Shown piece by piece: positions 47,737-58,486 of a DNA stretch of 64,000 nucleotides. The notes under the pieces are model-generated. The model was not told the origin of the DNA and searched no databases. It saw only the letters and a list, made by a program, of their open reading frames with translations. Both the position numbers and the translations under genes were made by a program. Every line of letters starts with the position of its first letter. The stretch's first letter is position 1. The DNA is from Helichrysum umbraculigerum (taxonomy: Eukaryota > Streptophyta > Magnoliopsida > Asterales > Asteraceae). The stretch is taken from NCBI GenBank assembly GCA_949592205.1, contig CATIUR010000012.1, positions 3,930,501 to 3,994,500 on the forward strand, written 5' to 3'.

Positions 47737-48717
47737 TTTAACTGCTAAACAAAATAATTGTTAATAATTACAAACCGTAATCACAAACATTCGTGTACCA
47801 AACAAATATTTGCATTAATCATCATGTATCCAGAAAATTAACAAGTATCAAATTAAAACATAACAAAATTGAGTACACATCATAACCACATTCCATACAT
47901 ACTAACGGATAAATCGAATAACATAACATATGTAATACATTGTAAAAATGAGCATGGCATTGCATAATATATGTTAACAAGAACATAATTCAATCAGTAA
48001 ATGCCTATAATCATACTCTAATTCAAAATACCCAAATCACATACAAAAACCCTAACTTCCAAACATGAAATTTATCCAACAAAAATGAAAATCGGAAGTT
48101 ATACCTTGTAGAGGAAAGTGAATGGAACACGAAAATATAAAAATGAGGAAGAATGCGTGGCCGGAAGTGGTGGTTTGGTGGAGAACAGCCGTAGGTAATG
48201 GTGGTGGTTTTAGGTTTTAAAAATGGAGAAGAAAGGGAGCTGCCTGCGGTTTATGCACTTTTTGATCCATACGGCGTATGGATTTCCATACGGCGTATGG
48301 ATTAAAAAGGCCCAGGTCAAACAGATTCGACCCAGTCAACGCGCGGCCCATTTACCATTTTCAATCCATACGGCGTATGGATGTCCATACGGCGTATGTA
48401 TTGAATTTCAGAAAATTTTTCAAAAACGATTTTCATACCACTTTTTAACCTAAATCCGTCACTAATTTAATATAATTAAATACCAAACCTGGAAGAGAAT
48501 CACAACTTCAAAATCTTCATAATTTCACACTATACATAAACAAAATAAATTAACAATCTATAAAATAAAAATAATACTTAATTAACACTCAAAATAATAT
48601 TCAAAATCCAATCACACAATAATAAAATAAAATCCAAAATAAACAATGTCTAATATAATCTAAAATAATCAAAATGTCAGAAGTTCAAAGCAATGATAAA
48701 ATGATCAAAAGATGAAA
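47737..48717 (-). promoter_or_regulatory. element A ORFb leader, intron and internal palindrome module
   Basis: In element orientation: a copy of the LTR-type palindrome module (48399 down to 48267), then a UTR-like exon (CCACCAAACCACCACTTCCG), donor CTACAAG|GTATAA (exon ends 48105), a 363-base intron, and acceptor TTTAGCAG at 47742, four bases before the first ORFb ATG. The rest is AT-rich. This looks like an internal promoter plus spliced leader for ORFb. Confidence 0.6.
48267..48399. promoter_or_regulatory. internal copy of A's palindrome module
   Basis: Four dyads CCATACG-G-CGTATGG: 48267-48281, 48286-48300, 48366-48380 and 48385-48399 (last base changed). The arrangement is pair, ~65-base linker, pair, as in A's LTR, and the linker shares GGCCCA-type words with the LTR linker. 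Confidence 0.85.
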
Positions 48718-49929
48718 TCAATGCATATGATAGAGAGCAAGGAAACGCCCAATGACTTGTGCAGTGACATTCTCAATTCCATGACCAAAACTTGAAAAAT
48801 TAGCCAAGTGTTCATTAGCCACGGGTTGAAGATAAACCAAGTCACAACTTATTTCATTTATTGCCCTATTATTCACTCCCTCAGGTGCCAAGACCAACTT
48901 ATCATCTTCCAACTTGTACCCACGGTCGGAGTTATTCTCCTCTAACTCACTCATAAACTCTAACAAAGCTTCCACTATCTCATGATGCTTGCTCATCAGT
49001 GGACCCTTTTTCAAAACCCTAATCCTTCTTTCAACCTTTTGAAGAACTTTCTCTTGTCTGCTGCTGAAGTCTAGCCCCGAATGTTTGAAAATATCAACCA
49101 GCCTAGTATAAATCTCCACCATTCCATGATTGAAATGCTCCCAAAGGGTTAAAACCTTACTCATGTCAATCAGAACATCTAAATGAATTGCCAAATAACT
49201 AGCCAAATCAATTTCACTATGAGGATGGATAAAGTCAGGGTGTAATCTCTTTGCTTCCTCCTTGGCAAGATCATCCACTTTAGCTAACATTCTATGAAGG
49301 TAGTAATGAAGAGTATGAGTTACTAGGAAACGGTGAGGTGTCGGGTTTATAAGGTGGTCGTCTGACTGCATCAATCTAATCAAATCTCGCAAACCACTCG
49401 TAAACTCCTTATCTGCCTCGGAACCAGGATGTCCGGTCATCTGATAAACTGCCGTCAACATACGATGAAGACATGATGCCTGATTAGCTGAAAAAGGAAA
49501 AGAAGAATGAATCAAAGCCTCATAAATCTCAGTGCATCTATTCTTCTGAGCAGCGAAAAATTTCTTTTCTTCATCAATCCTCGAATCTAATGATTCCCCT
49601 AATTCAGCCAGTGCATTATAATACTGTCGGATAAACCCATACTTAAGCTCTATCTCTGTACCCTCAAACACATCCTGAATCATAACAAACTGGTTATCAG
49701 TGAAATCCAGTGTAGATTTCTTCAACAACTCAACCATAAAAGGAACATCCTCTTCAAATTCCTCGATAGCATCAAATAAACCCTGGCAAGATGATATGAC
49801 AGGAACGGGCTTACGGCCCAAATAGGTGGTAGAAGGAACTGTGTCGGTGGAGCTTGGATCTGAATTAGCAGAATCAGCAACCTTAACCAAATTGTTATCA
49901 TTCGTGTCACTCTCGTAACTCCTAGCCAT
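48718..49929 (-). CDS. element A ORFa, modular protein of unknown function
   Basis: About 403 codons from ATG 49929 (the open frame extends 13 codons upstream without a better start), ending at 48718. It lies just after the primer site, the position of ORFa in B and C, but its sequence is far diverged. What is kept is the module: three segments of the type L-x-x-S-x-F/L-x-F-S/T-x-x-Q (near 49700, 49500 and 49070), each followed by a leucine/glutamate-rich helical stretch. One segment contains G-H-P-G-S-E-A-D-K-E-F, matching B's G-N-P-D-S-E-E-E-K-E-F. It is open from end to end. No gag zinc knuckle. An upstream acceptor-like TTATTCAG (about 49941) hints that it too may be spliced. Confidence 0.72.
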   Translation of the reverse strand: MARSYESDTNDNNLVKVADSANSDPSSTDTVPSTTYLGRKPVPVISSCQGLFDAIEEFEEDVPFMVELLKKSTLDFTDNQFVMIQDVFEGTEIELKYGFIRQYYNALAELGESLDSRIDEEKKFFAAQKNRCTEIYEALIHSSFPFSANQASCLHRMLTAVYQMTGHPGSEADKEFTSGLRDLIRLMQSDDHLINPTPHRFLVTHTLHYYLHRMLAKVDDLAKEEAKRLHPDFIHPHSEIDLASYLAIHLDVLIDMSKVLTLWEHFNHGMVEIYTRLVDIFKHSGLDFSSRQEKVLQKVERRIRVLKKGPLMSKHHEIVEALLEFMSELEENNSDRGYKLEDDKLVLAPEGVNNRAINEISCDLVYLQPVANEHLANFSSFGHGIENVTAQVIGRFLALYHMH

Positions 49930-50051
49930 TGGATTAATACCTGAATAACAATTAATTCTGAAACACAAACACTATTAACGAAAAGTAAGTTAGTTCACAC
50001 AAAATAAATAAAGATAATTAATATATACAAAATTTAACAAAAAGAACTCCA

Positions 50052-50082
50052 ACCGGCGGATGGACTTCCATCCGCCGGTTGA
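50052..50082. repeat. long interrupted palindrome near A's primer site
   Basis: AACCGGCGGATGGA opposite TCCATCCGCCGGTT with a short centre (ACTT region), ~30 bases in all. On the element's RNA it would form a stable hairpin between the primer site and ORFa. Confidence 0.8.
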
Positions 50083-50261
50083 AACTAATTACCTAACGAT
50101 TTAACCAATTAAAGGTGATTCGCTTCAACCGTTTTATTAACAAAACTTATTTTTACAGTTTAATAAACTAATTTAACAACTTTACAAAAATTTATTTAAC
50201 AAAAATTAAAACATAAAAGTTTACAATAACTAATTCCTATTTAAATAAACAACGCAACCGT

Positions 50262-50279
50262 TCCCCGGCAGCGGCGCCA
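50262..50279 (-). other. element A primer binding site (tRNA-Asp)
   Basis: On the minus strand TGGCGCCGCTGCCGGGGA, 6 bases after the 5' LTR. Identical to B's site. Confidence 0.9.
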
Positions 50280-50285
50280 AAAACT

Positions 50286-51829
50286 TGATGCATTCGAAAC
50301 GAGTCTAGTTTAATTTATTTGTAAATGGAAATACCTTGTTTATACCTTTCACACAACCAGGCAAGAATACCTGATCGAATGTAAATATAGACTTGATAAG
50401 ACAGAGTCGATCATAGGGAACAGTGGTATTTATATAAATAGAAAATATTAATTAACTATAAAAGCAGTAAACAGGGGGGCGTTTTAGTTCCGTTCGAACA
50501 ATTGTTTATAAAATAATAAAGTAAAATGAATAAACTAAATAAAACTTAAATTTAACTAATAAATAACTAACAATAGGAAGGAATAAGTAATTGTATAATT
50601 AACTTCACTCAGATTCATATATCCTGATTTATTACGTATTGATTATCTAATTGTGATTTCTTTTATATCAATTTAATCACTAATCAAAGATCATAAATTG
50701 AATGTGAACTAGCCAACTTTCCGGGTCCAACTAATTCCTACAATCTAGGGTTAAACATGAAACATCGATCCAATGTCACAAGATGATCAGTCAATTGTGT
50801 GCCTTTCCCTAAACTGAGCACTAAACATTCACAACTCATTATAATTAACTCTATTGGTATGACTCAGCAATACCCAATAATTACTTATTGTCTTGTTTAT
50901 TTTAAAGTAGATAATTATCATTTACTCAACTTATCAGACTCAACATATTTAGCAATGGTCAAAACCCTAGAATTATAACCATCAATAATTAATAACATTA
51001 AAGGAACTCAATCTCATCAATCTTATTAACCACGTTGAGCAACAATAACTACTAGTTACCAATAAACAAGGATCCACGAGTAATATAATAGTTTTCAATT
51101 AAATAACTTAGTCAATACTCAATTATAATCATTCCATAATCATAATCTGAGTTTAATTAATCACACAACTACTTTGGATATTCAATTCATCATGAAAACA
51201 GAAAAACTCAGATTAAATAACATCAAATTCATCAATGATATAAAATAAAGAAAGTTATACCGAATCAAAACGACGAACTACGAAGAATTAAGATGAACTA
51301 TCCTCGATCTTCAGCCTTCGTACCTCCAAAATACTCCTACAATTCGTAAATAAACCCTAAAATTCGTAAAATATCGACTGGAACAAAACCATAGCCGAAC
51401 TCCATGTTTTCTGGGGTTAAAATCGCGTTTTATACTTCCTGTGTTTTTGATCCATACGGCTTATGGATTTCAATACGGCGTATGGATTGATTATTAGCCC
51501 GGCCCATGTCCGCGTAAACCTGGGCCTCCACCACCACATCCATACGACGTATGGATGATCCATACGGCGTATGGATGCATTTTTCAGCCGATTTCTTCAT
51601 TTTTCTTCTTTTAATCTTATCTTCAACTTCGGCTTCACTTTATTCTTCAAAAATGCATCATTTAACTCGTTTATTGACTGTTTTCCGTTCCTTTCTTCAT
51701 AACGCTCCATTTCCACATCTAATTGCAAATATGAACGAAATCAATATCTATTCTTAAATAAATGCAATAGAAACATCCAAGAATCGGGGTAAAATACTAC
51801 TAAAATATAGTACTTTTGAGCGTTTATCA
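50286..51829 (-). repeat. element A 5' LTR
   Basis: 1544 bp, near-identical to the left LTR once S1 is removed. On the minus strand it runs from TGATAAACGC to GCATCA. Palindrome module at 51452-51574 (units 51452-51466, 51471-51485, 51540-51554, 51560-51574; three of the four carry one changed base). TATA-like AGTATAAAACGCG at 51436-51424 on the minus strand. Confidence 0.93.
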
Positions 51830-51834
51830 CACAT
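51830..51834. repeat. target-site duplication of element A, right copy
   Basis: CACAT, matching 10700-10704. Confidence 0.9.
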
Positions 51835-52024
51835 TAAAAGAAAAACTCACTTTTTGGTTTAGAAAACACAACACATCAGTTGTAGACTCTACCCACCTCC
51901 ACCTTATATCACCAAACCCAGAAAATGTAACCCAAGACCAAGTGGTCACTTTTTGATTTAGAATACGAGAGAGTACAAATAAATCTTCACAAATCTGAAG
52001 TCTCGGAGTTGCTCCGTACACTAA
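51835..52024 (-). mobile_element. 5' part of the retroposon split by element A
   Basis: Read on the minus strand, this piece runs into the CACAT target and would continue at 10699. It contains two similar words, CTAAATCAAAAAGTGA and CTAAACCAAAAAGTGA. Its upper limit near 52024 is a guess, set where the sequence stops looking like LTR leader. Confidence 0.4.
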
Positions 52025-52880
52025 CTAAAATTAACGCTATGCTAATCTAATTCTAACTAGCTCAATTCTAGAGAGAGGTTTCTAGAGAGAGAGAGAGACT
52101 AGAGAGAAGTGTGTCTGAAATGAGAGAAATGGAATGAAAGGAATGATTGAAATGGGAGGGGGGTGACCCTCTATTTATAGTGAAAGCTAGGGAAGCCTTG
52201 TACAAGTTCTTAAGCACGCGAAACAACCAACGAAGCAACGATTGGGCCAATTGAAAATTGGTACCCACCAATTGGCACCTAAAAGCCAATTGCCTTCACA
52301 AATGAGGCCATATACGGCCCATAAGTGCCATATACAGCCCTATATGGTGCCATATACGGACCTAGGGGGGCAATTGGTTTTGATGCTTGGTTGGTTCGTT
52401 CGTTGCTTGTTTCGGTCGTATCTTCTTAATTTCTCACCCGATTGACTTGATTATTTCACCGATGGACTCGTCTTTCCGTTACGATTCTAATGATACCAAA
52501 TTTACCAAATTTTGAGGTGTATAGCTCTTGAATGCTTCGGAAGACGATCGGTTGGTCTCTAGACTTCATATCTTATCCGTCTCTTATCCGTTTCGCTTGA
52601 TTCTTGATTCTCCGACCTTGTAATTGCCTATGGAATCATAATATATTAGTTAAGAGCCGTGTCTCATAAGGTAAGTAAGAACAGAAGAATCGGAGTGATT
52701 TTATTAGCCTCGTTTTGCGTGTTACTTGGACGTTTTTATCTATTTTTGTTGTAACGTCTATATTTAGACCACCTTGGCGAATTTTAGTAAATAATGATTG
52801 TTTAAAGATGTTTTCACTGAAGATTACTCCAAAAAGTGAGGAAATATGTACGTAAAAACATGACTTTTTACGTTACATCA
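52025..52880 (-). repeat. E: truncated Athila-like LTR
   Basis: On the minus strand it starts TGATGTAACGTAAAAAGTCA and stays alignable with C's LTR for the first ~250 bases. It contains a palindrome module (52306-52358, GCCATATACGGCC type), a TATA box CTATAAATAG (52180-52171) and a CT-rich leader (52140-52065). No polypurine tract precedes it, so it is probably a solo or truncated LTR inserted into F. Its 3' part is replaced by the retroposon sequence. Confidence 0.75.
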
Positions 52881-52920
52881 GAAGGCCTAGAGCATCATGG
52901 ATCTCGGAGTTGGCCACGTG

Positions 52921-53251
52921 CTAGATCTCGAGGGCTCTCAGCATCGCCCATGAGACAACTGGGTCGGCAGTAGTCACCCCATACTGGAAGGTAGGTACTA
53001 GAATGATCCCTACGGGCTGATCCTCAGGGATGAGAGGCGTTGATGGCCCGTCGAAATTTCGAAGTGAAGGGAGTGTCCCCTCAAAATCGACTACCGTCAA
53101 GTTGGTCCCAACCTCGTCAACTCGAGGTGGCGGTGCCTGAGAGGCTCTGACAGACTTCATGTCACTACCCGGTGATGAAATCCGGGGGTGATACACGACA
53201 TGCATACGCCTCTGTCTAGGAACTCGTGAGCTGACTAATTCTGAACTCATC
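52921..53251 (-). pseudogene. F post-pol ORF, N-terminus
   Basis: ATG 53250 follows one base after a splice-acceptor-like CGCTTTTGCAG. It opens ~110 codons (M-S-S-E-L-V-S-S-R-V-P-R, later P-P-R-V-D-E-V-G), ending at a stop at 52921, ~40 bases before LTR E. A donor-like GACAG|GTATGA lies at 53409, giving a possible 158-base intron after pol. Position and acceptor match the ORFb arrangement of A, B and C. The sequence itself is too diverged for me to align by eye. Confidence 0.5.
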
Positions 53252-53420
53252 CTGCAAAAGCGAATAAAAGTTAATGGCATAATTCATAAGATGTGCAAAT
53301 AAGATATGATTGATTAGTTCATTAGCTTATGATCATTAACTTATTTTTAGGGGATGAGGTTTCCATAAGCGCTTTGTTTTTCGATTCGCGTAGCTTGACT
53401 CTTTCATACCTGTCATCCTA

Positions 53421-53655
53421 TTAGGGTGATTCGTAGTTGTAGACTTCTTCATTTATGTGGAAGTCCTCTACATAGTGTTTCATACGGTGACCGTTTACCT
53501 TAAAGTTCCCTTCCGGTGCCTCGAGTTCGATGACGCCGTATGGGAATACTTTGGAGATCGTGAATGTTCCGCTCCACCATGTTTTAAATTTACCAGAAAA
53601 TTTCTTGAAACGAGAGTTGAAGAGTAGAACCTTATCACCTGGTTTAAACCGTGAA
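53421..53655 (-). pseudogene. F integrase C-terminal domain
   Basis: Encodes F-K-P-G-D-K-V-L-L-F-N-S-R, then W-S-G-T-F-T-I and N-G-H-R-M-K-H-Y, the typical C-terminal part of Athila integrases, ending at a stop at 53421. Its upstream part lies beyond S2 at 56606. Confidence 0.85.
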
Positions 53656-56605
53656 TGTAACACCCCCAAATTTAACAGTTTGCGGAAGCGACGTTTTGGG
53701 TGTTACTAATCAATAATCACAAGCACAAAGGATACAGTGAACGACTCTAAATGAGACGTTCGAAAAGTTATTACATTAATACATAAGTAGTTTCAAAATA
53801 CAAGCTCGAGTTCAAGTAAATTCCTAGAGATTCTAATACATAACAGTAAGTACAAAAGTAATGTAATAAAATCTCCAAGCTTGTAAATGCATGTGACTCG
53901 AGCTAAGTAAGCTTATCCTGCTGGGCATCCCTACTGATGCTGTGTACCTGAGAAGCATTACTAAAACGGTCAACCAAAAAGGTTGGTGAATCTCACAGGT
54001 TTGTAAGTAAGTAAACAGTTGAACACACAAGTAGTATTTGTAAATCATAGCCAGCCAGTAAGTAACGATCACAGGTTATGCTCATCGTTTACTTAAGTTT
54101 TAATAAGTGGGTGGTTGCAGGTTATGCTAACCGTTTGATACAATTGCCATGAGCCACCATAGTTGAAGCTTAATGTACAGTAAATATAGGTACCCCCTCA
54201 TGAATGTAATCCAAAACATTCATACGGAACGAGTAAGAAACGCCCGTTTCTACAGGAACGGTTCGTGGTAGTGCTTGCTACCCCGGGCGGGGATTGTCAG
54301 TCCCATATGGATCCATATACTAAAACTCGCGCTTATCACATAACTAACAACTATGGTTCAGGAGGATTTCATTGGATTAGTCGTAAACTCATGCAGTTGG
54401 CGTATTCGTAATCTCATACAGTATGTAAATCATGGCAGCAAGTAAGTTTTGTGTGTTCATGTAAAACAGTAAGGCATCTCACCCCTGAGTAAAAACAGTA
54501 AAGTAGGGGCTGTAAGACTCACCTGAGTCTGGCAGATAATGCAGTAAGTAAGCAAGTAGTATCCCGAACTAGCAACCCTTAGCGTCCTAATACGCATAAG
54601 GTTTAGTAAGTAAATGGAATACTTGTAAAGTATCCATGCTAGTTGTTCCCAAACTAGTTAATGTCCGTTAGTTTGTTTGTACGTTTGTATTCGTTTGTAA
54701 ATCGTAGTTTGTATAAAAGTTGTACGGTCTGTTTGTTATCAGTGTATAATAATAATTCCATCCATTATTATTATGTATTCATAGTAGTTGTACAGTTGTA
54801 AAGTATACTCGTAAAATCGTTTGTTTGTATTACAACATGTATCGTTTGCGTAAGTTCCAATGGGCTTAAACCCCAAAGGGTACGAGTGAAACCTCGTAAG
54901 TATTCGTGTGTATGATCGTATCAGTTAACGTGTAATCCAGCACGTAACTAGTGAGTGAACTGGTAAGTTCGTATCGGATGCAATCCCGTGTAATGTACAA
55001 GTGTAAGTTCGTTGGAGTGTAATCTCCTAAGTATTTCGAGTGTAAACTCGTGTGCGTGTGTGAGTGAAATCTCACGTTAGTTTAGCATAGTCTTGTACGT
55101 ATTCAAGTGTTGTTGTATACTTTCAAAAGTATAGTATTTTCAGGTATAAGTAGCATCGTATTTGATTTAGTAGTTGAAAAGTGATTCTAACACTTAGAGT
55201 ATATTTTGTTTTCTGATCTGGGCTTTCTGCGACACAAGGCTTGTGTCGCAGACCGTATGCGACATAAGGTCTGTGTCGTATGGATTTGTTTCTGATTTAG
55301 TGTTTATGCGACACAATGGTTGTGTCGCAGACAAGGGTACGACACAATGATACGACATAGGCGTTGTGTCGCAATCAAGCGATAGGTAAACTTTGTGTCG
55401 TAGATGGTACGACATATAATGCGACATAAGCGTTGTGTCGCATACATTGCGACATAACGTGCGACATAACATGCGACATAGTGTTGTGTCGCATGAAATT
55501 TCGGTCCGATGCGACACAAGAGGTCTGTTCGGAAATTTAGTTTCCGAAAACGTATTTTCCGGTTTCCGTTGGGTCTAGAACTTTTATACTAGCTTTAATA
55601 TGTTGTAATAAGTCCATAATAACTATTGGTAGTTGTTTTTAATGTTTGTGGTGTCGTTTTCTTTAAAATGACCAAAACCGACATTTTCGTAAAAGTGTTC
55701 AAAAACGAGTTTTAATTACATATTTGGACATTACTAAGTTAGGGAAACAATAATCTAGCAAAATAAATGTAATCGGAAAGTTTCGAGGTCGCCGGAAAAC
55801 TTACAAAGTTGTCGAATCGAGAAACCGAAAAGATAGGATTGTAGAGCTCGTTCTCGTGATCACTTTTCTCCAAACCGAGCCTAGCCTCCGAGGTGTTTTA
55901 ATGGTGTTTTTAGGGTGTTTTAGTGTGGGTTTTAGAGAGAGAGAGAGAGAAACCGTAGAGAGAGAGAGAGAGAATGATTGAGTATGGTTTATGTTTGTGT
56001 TTGAGTGTGGAATTGATCAAGAGGGTGAGGGTTTGGCACCCCTCACCTTGGCCGGCCCATGGTGGGGTCCACCATGTGTGGATCTCACCAAATGTTGTTT
56101 CCTCGTGTTTGCGCTCCGTGCGGTGTTCGTTTCCCCGGTCGTTTAAACGTTAAAAATCATTTTATACGCGTTTAAGTATACGTTTTAAAATACGAAATAT
56201 TTCTCGATAAATTAAGTTGAAGTATTTTATCGAAATACTAGTTTTCAAGTTATAAAAACATAACTTAGTTTCGTTTTGTCGGTTGGTCAAGTTTTCGGAG
56301 AGTTCGGTGACGTTTTAATTAAAACGTACGTTTTCCGTTATATTATAAACATAATATAAAGTAATAGTCAAAGTAATTAAATAATTTCACATTATTTAAT
56401 AATCGTTTTACCAATGTCCGCAAGTTTGTACACTTGTTGTTTTATACGATTTGTACGAATCGTATACGCGTATATATACATATATTCCATCCATATATAT
56501 ATATATAAAGTAAATAACGTATATAATCCTATTTCATATTATATACAAGTAATAATCACGTAATTAGGAAAATTTTAAATTGATCCAAATTTTGGGGTTG
56601 TTACA
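53656..56605 (-). mobile_element. S2: solo LTR inserted in F integrase
   Basis: 2950 bp flanked by GTGAA (53651-53655 and 56606-56610). Ends TGTAACACCC and GGGTTGTTACA. The plus-strand start (CCCCAAATTTA, then GCGGAAGC, then GTGCTACTAATCAA or its near match) is shared with S1, so S2 is a minus-strand solo LTR of a related family. A CT-rich leader lies at 55925-55975 (minus strand), followed downstream by a palindrome array. AT-rich simple repeats lie near 56460-56510. Confidence 0.87.
55228..55530. repeat. palindrome array in S2
   Basis: About eight dyads of one theme. The clearest has arms TGCGACACAA and TTGTGTCGCA around GGC (55228-55250). Others are shortened or shifted (TACGACA, GCGACATAA, TGTGTCGCA). 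As in S1, the array lies downstream of the CT-rich leader on the element's strand, so it would be transcribed. Confidence 0.88.
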
Positions 56606-57455
56606 GTGAAGGACGAAGCTTTGCATCGTGAAGCAGTTTGGTTCTTTCCTTGAATTGGTAGGAGGATTCATACGTCTGGTCTCTTAACTCTGCTAGTTCG
56701 TTTAGTTGCATTTTCCGATGTGACCCTGTTATTGAAGGATCTAGGCTACAGTTTTTCAGCACCCAGTAAGCTTTGTACTCGAGTTCTATTGGAAGATGAC
56801 ATGCCTTGCCACATACCAGTCTATAAGGTGTTGTTCCTAACGGTGTTTTGTAAGACGTTCGGAATGCCGGTAGAGCATCGTCTAGTTTTTCAGCCCATCT
56901 TTCCTTATGTTGCCCGATGGTTCGTTCCAAGATTCTTTTTAGCGCCCGATTTGTTACTTCTGCTTGCCCATTCGTCTGCGGATGGTAGGCCGTAGAGGTC
57001 TTATGGGTGACACCATACTATTGCAGTAATTTCATAAACTGAATATTGCAGAAGTGGGTGTCTCGATCACTAATGATCGCTCGAGGAGTTCCAAACTGAC
57101 AGAATAACAATTTTAAGAACTTGGTGACGACTCGCGAGTCATTTGTTGGAAAGGCTTGGACTTCGGCCCATCTGGATACTTAGTCAACATCAACCAGAAT
57201 GTACTCCTTCTCGTAGGATTTTAGAAATGGTCCCATGAAATCTAATCCCCAGATATCAAAGATCTCACATGCTTAGATATTCGTCAACGGCATTTCGTTG
57301 CGCGTTGTAATATTTCCAAACCTTTGGCAAATATCGTAATGTTTCACCAAGTCTTGTGCATCTCTGAAAATGGTGGGCCAGTAGAAACCAGAGTCGTAAA
57401 CTTTCTATGCTGTCATGTTGGCTGCGTGATGTCCTCCGGTAGGTCCGTGAAAGCT
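56606..57455 (-). pseudogene. F integrase core
   Basis: Minus-strand reading shows the acidic triad in context: W-G-L-D-F-M-G-P-F, then I-I-S-D-R-D-T-H-F, and N-G-Q-A-E-V-T-N-R. It ends in the helix P-A-F-R-T-S-Y-K-T-P-L-G-T-T-P-Y. At least four in-frame stops interrupt it (for example before V-S-R-W-A-E and before Y-G-V-T-H). Confidence 0.85.
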
Positions 57456-57749
57456 TTAGTGGAGAATGTGTTTGGCTTCCTTTCCGTCAACACATATTCT
57501 AATGATTTGGTCGGGACAGAACTTGAACAAATATGGATCGTCCCAAAAGTAATATTTAGCATCTCGAAAGAATTTACGTATTCGCGAAGATGACATTCCT
57601 TTTCTTGTGAACCCTCCAACCAAAAAGTTGGCAATGTCGGCAAACCAGGGGTTGTCAATGAATTGCGAGTCTTGATATTGCCCTCCTAAACTCATCGGTT
57701 GTTCTTCCGGGAATTGATCTTGAATATCTTTCTCTACAAGTTGCTCCAT
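57456..57749 (-). pseudogene. F integrase N-terminal region
   Basis: Contains the Athila-type stretch P-W-F-A-D-I-A-N-F-L-V, then F-F-R-D-A-K-Y-Y-F-W-D-D-P-Y-L-F and D-Q-I-I-R-I-C-V, leading to the HHCC zinc-binding area. Confidence 0.82.
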
Positions 57750-57872
57750 CTACGGATTCTCCAGCCGACTGAGATGGTCTGCAGTGACGTTTTCTGGTCC
57801 TTTCTTATCTTTTATCTTAATGTCGAATTCTTGTAGGAGTAGAATCCATCGTAGCAGCCTTGTTTTCGCATC

Positions 57873-58112
57873 TTACTTTTTAAAGATATATTTTAACCCT
57901 AAGTGGTCCGTGTAGACTATCGTTTTGGACAAAATTAGATAGGATCGAAATTTATCGAAGGCGAATATTACTGCAAGCAGCTCTTTCTCGGTAGTGGTGT
58001 AGTTCTCTTGAGCGTCTGTGAGCATTTTGCTAGCGTAGTAGATTGATCGAAAGTGTTTGTCCTTCCGTTGTCCTAGAACAGCTCCAACTGCGAAGTCACT
58101 TGCATCGCACAT
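57873..58112 (-). pseudogene. F RNase H domain
   Basis: C-D-A-S-D-F-A-V-G-A-V-L-G-Q-R, then Y-Y-A-S-K-M-L, T-T-T-E-K-E-L-L-A-V and Y-T-D-H-L-G-L-K-Y, the standard gypsy RNase H motifs with catalytic D, E, D in place. Confidence 0.9.
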
Positions 58113-58196
58113 GATTTGGAATGGGAAATTTCAGTCTAGAGCAACCATAATTGGTTCGTTAGTGAGCTGTTTCTTCAAATAGTTAAAAGCTTTCAT

Positions 58197-58480
58197 TCAA
58201 TCTTCGTCAAAAGCAAACGGAGTGTCTTTTCCTAAAAGATGGGTGATCGGCCGAGAAATCTTGGAGAAGTCCTTATCACGGCGGTAGAACCCAGCGTGTC
58301 CCAAAAAATTTCGAATAGTTTTTACATTTGTTGGTGGTGGATGTTTTGCAATGGTTTCGACTTTTGCCTTGTCTACTTCAATTCCTGACTTTGAAATTCG
58401 GAGTCCTAAAACTATTCCTTCTTTCACTATGAAGTGACATTTATCCCAGTTTAGAATGATGACATAATCGTATAAAAAGT
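58197..58480 (-). pseudogene. F reverse transcriptase, C-terminal piece
   Basis: L-N-W-D-K-C-H-F-I-V-K-E-G-I-V-L-G, then S-G-I-E-V-D-K-A-K and F-L-G-H-A-G-F-Y-R-R, the thumb/connection part of Athila reverse transcriptase. The catalytic palm is missing because the element is truncated here. Confidence 0.88.
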
Positions 58481-58486
58481 GGCTAA

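Larger units (their letters stand above)
10705..51829 (-). mobile_element. element A: non-autonomous Athila-type retrotransposon, minus strand, hosting the nest
   Basis: The two LTRs are near-identical (10705-15039 interrupted by S1, and 50286-51829), with matching CACAT target-site duplications. The tRNA-Asp primer site at 50262-50279 and polypurine tract at 15040-15052 both place the element on the minus strand. Without nested insertions it would be about 8.6 kb. It carries ORFa (48718-49929) and ORFb (47736 down to 16374, split by B and C) and no gag, protease, reverse transcriptase or integrase. The 41-kb span results from B, C, S1, S3 and the Helitron. Confidence 0.92.
52881..58480 (-). 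mobile_element. F: decayed Athila-type Ty3/gypsy element, pol to post-pol ORF
   Basis: Minus-strand order: end of reverse transcriptase, RNase H, integrase zinc region, integrase core, integrase C-terminus, then a post-pol ORF. The domain sequences are of the Athila type. The element is truncated at 58480 inside the reverse transcriptase, before the YxDD motif, and at 52881 by LTR E. It is split at 53655/56606 by S2. It carries many stops and frameshifts. It is a remnant of the kind of autonomous element that A, B and C would depend on. Confidence 0.85.
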
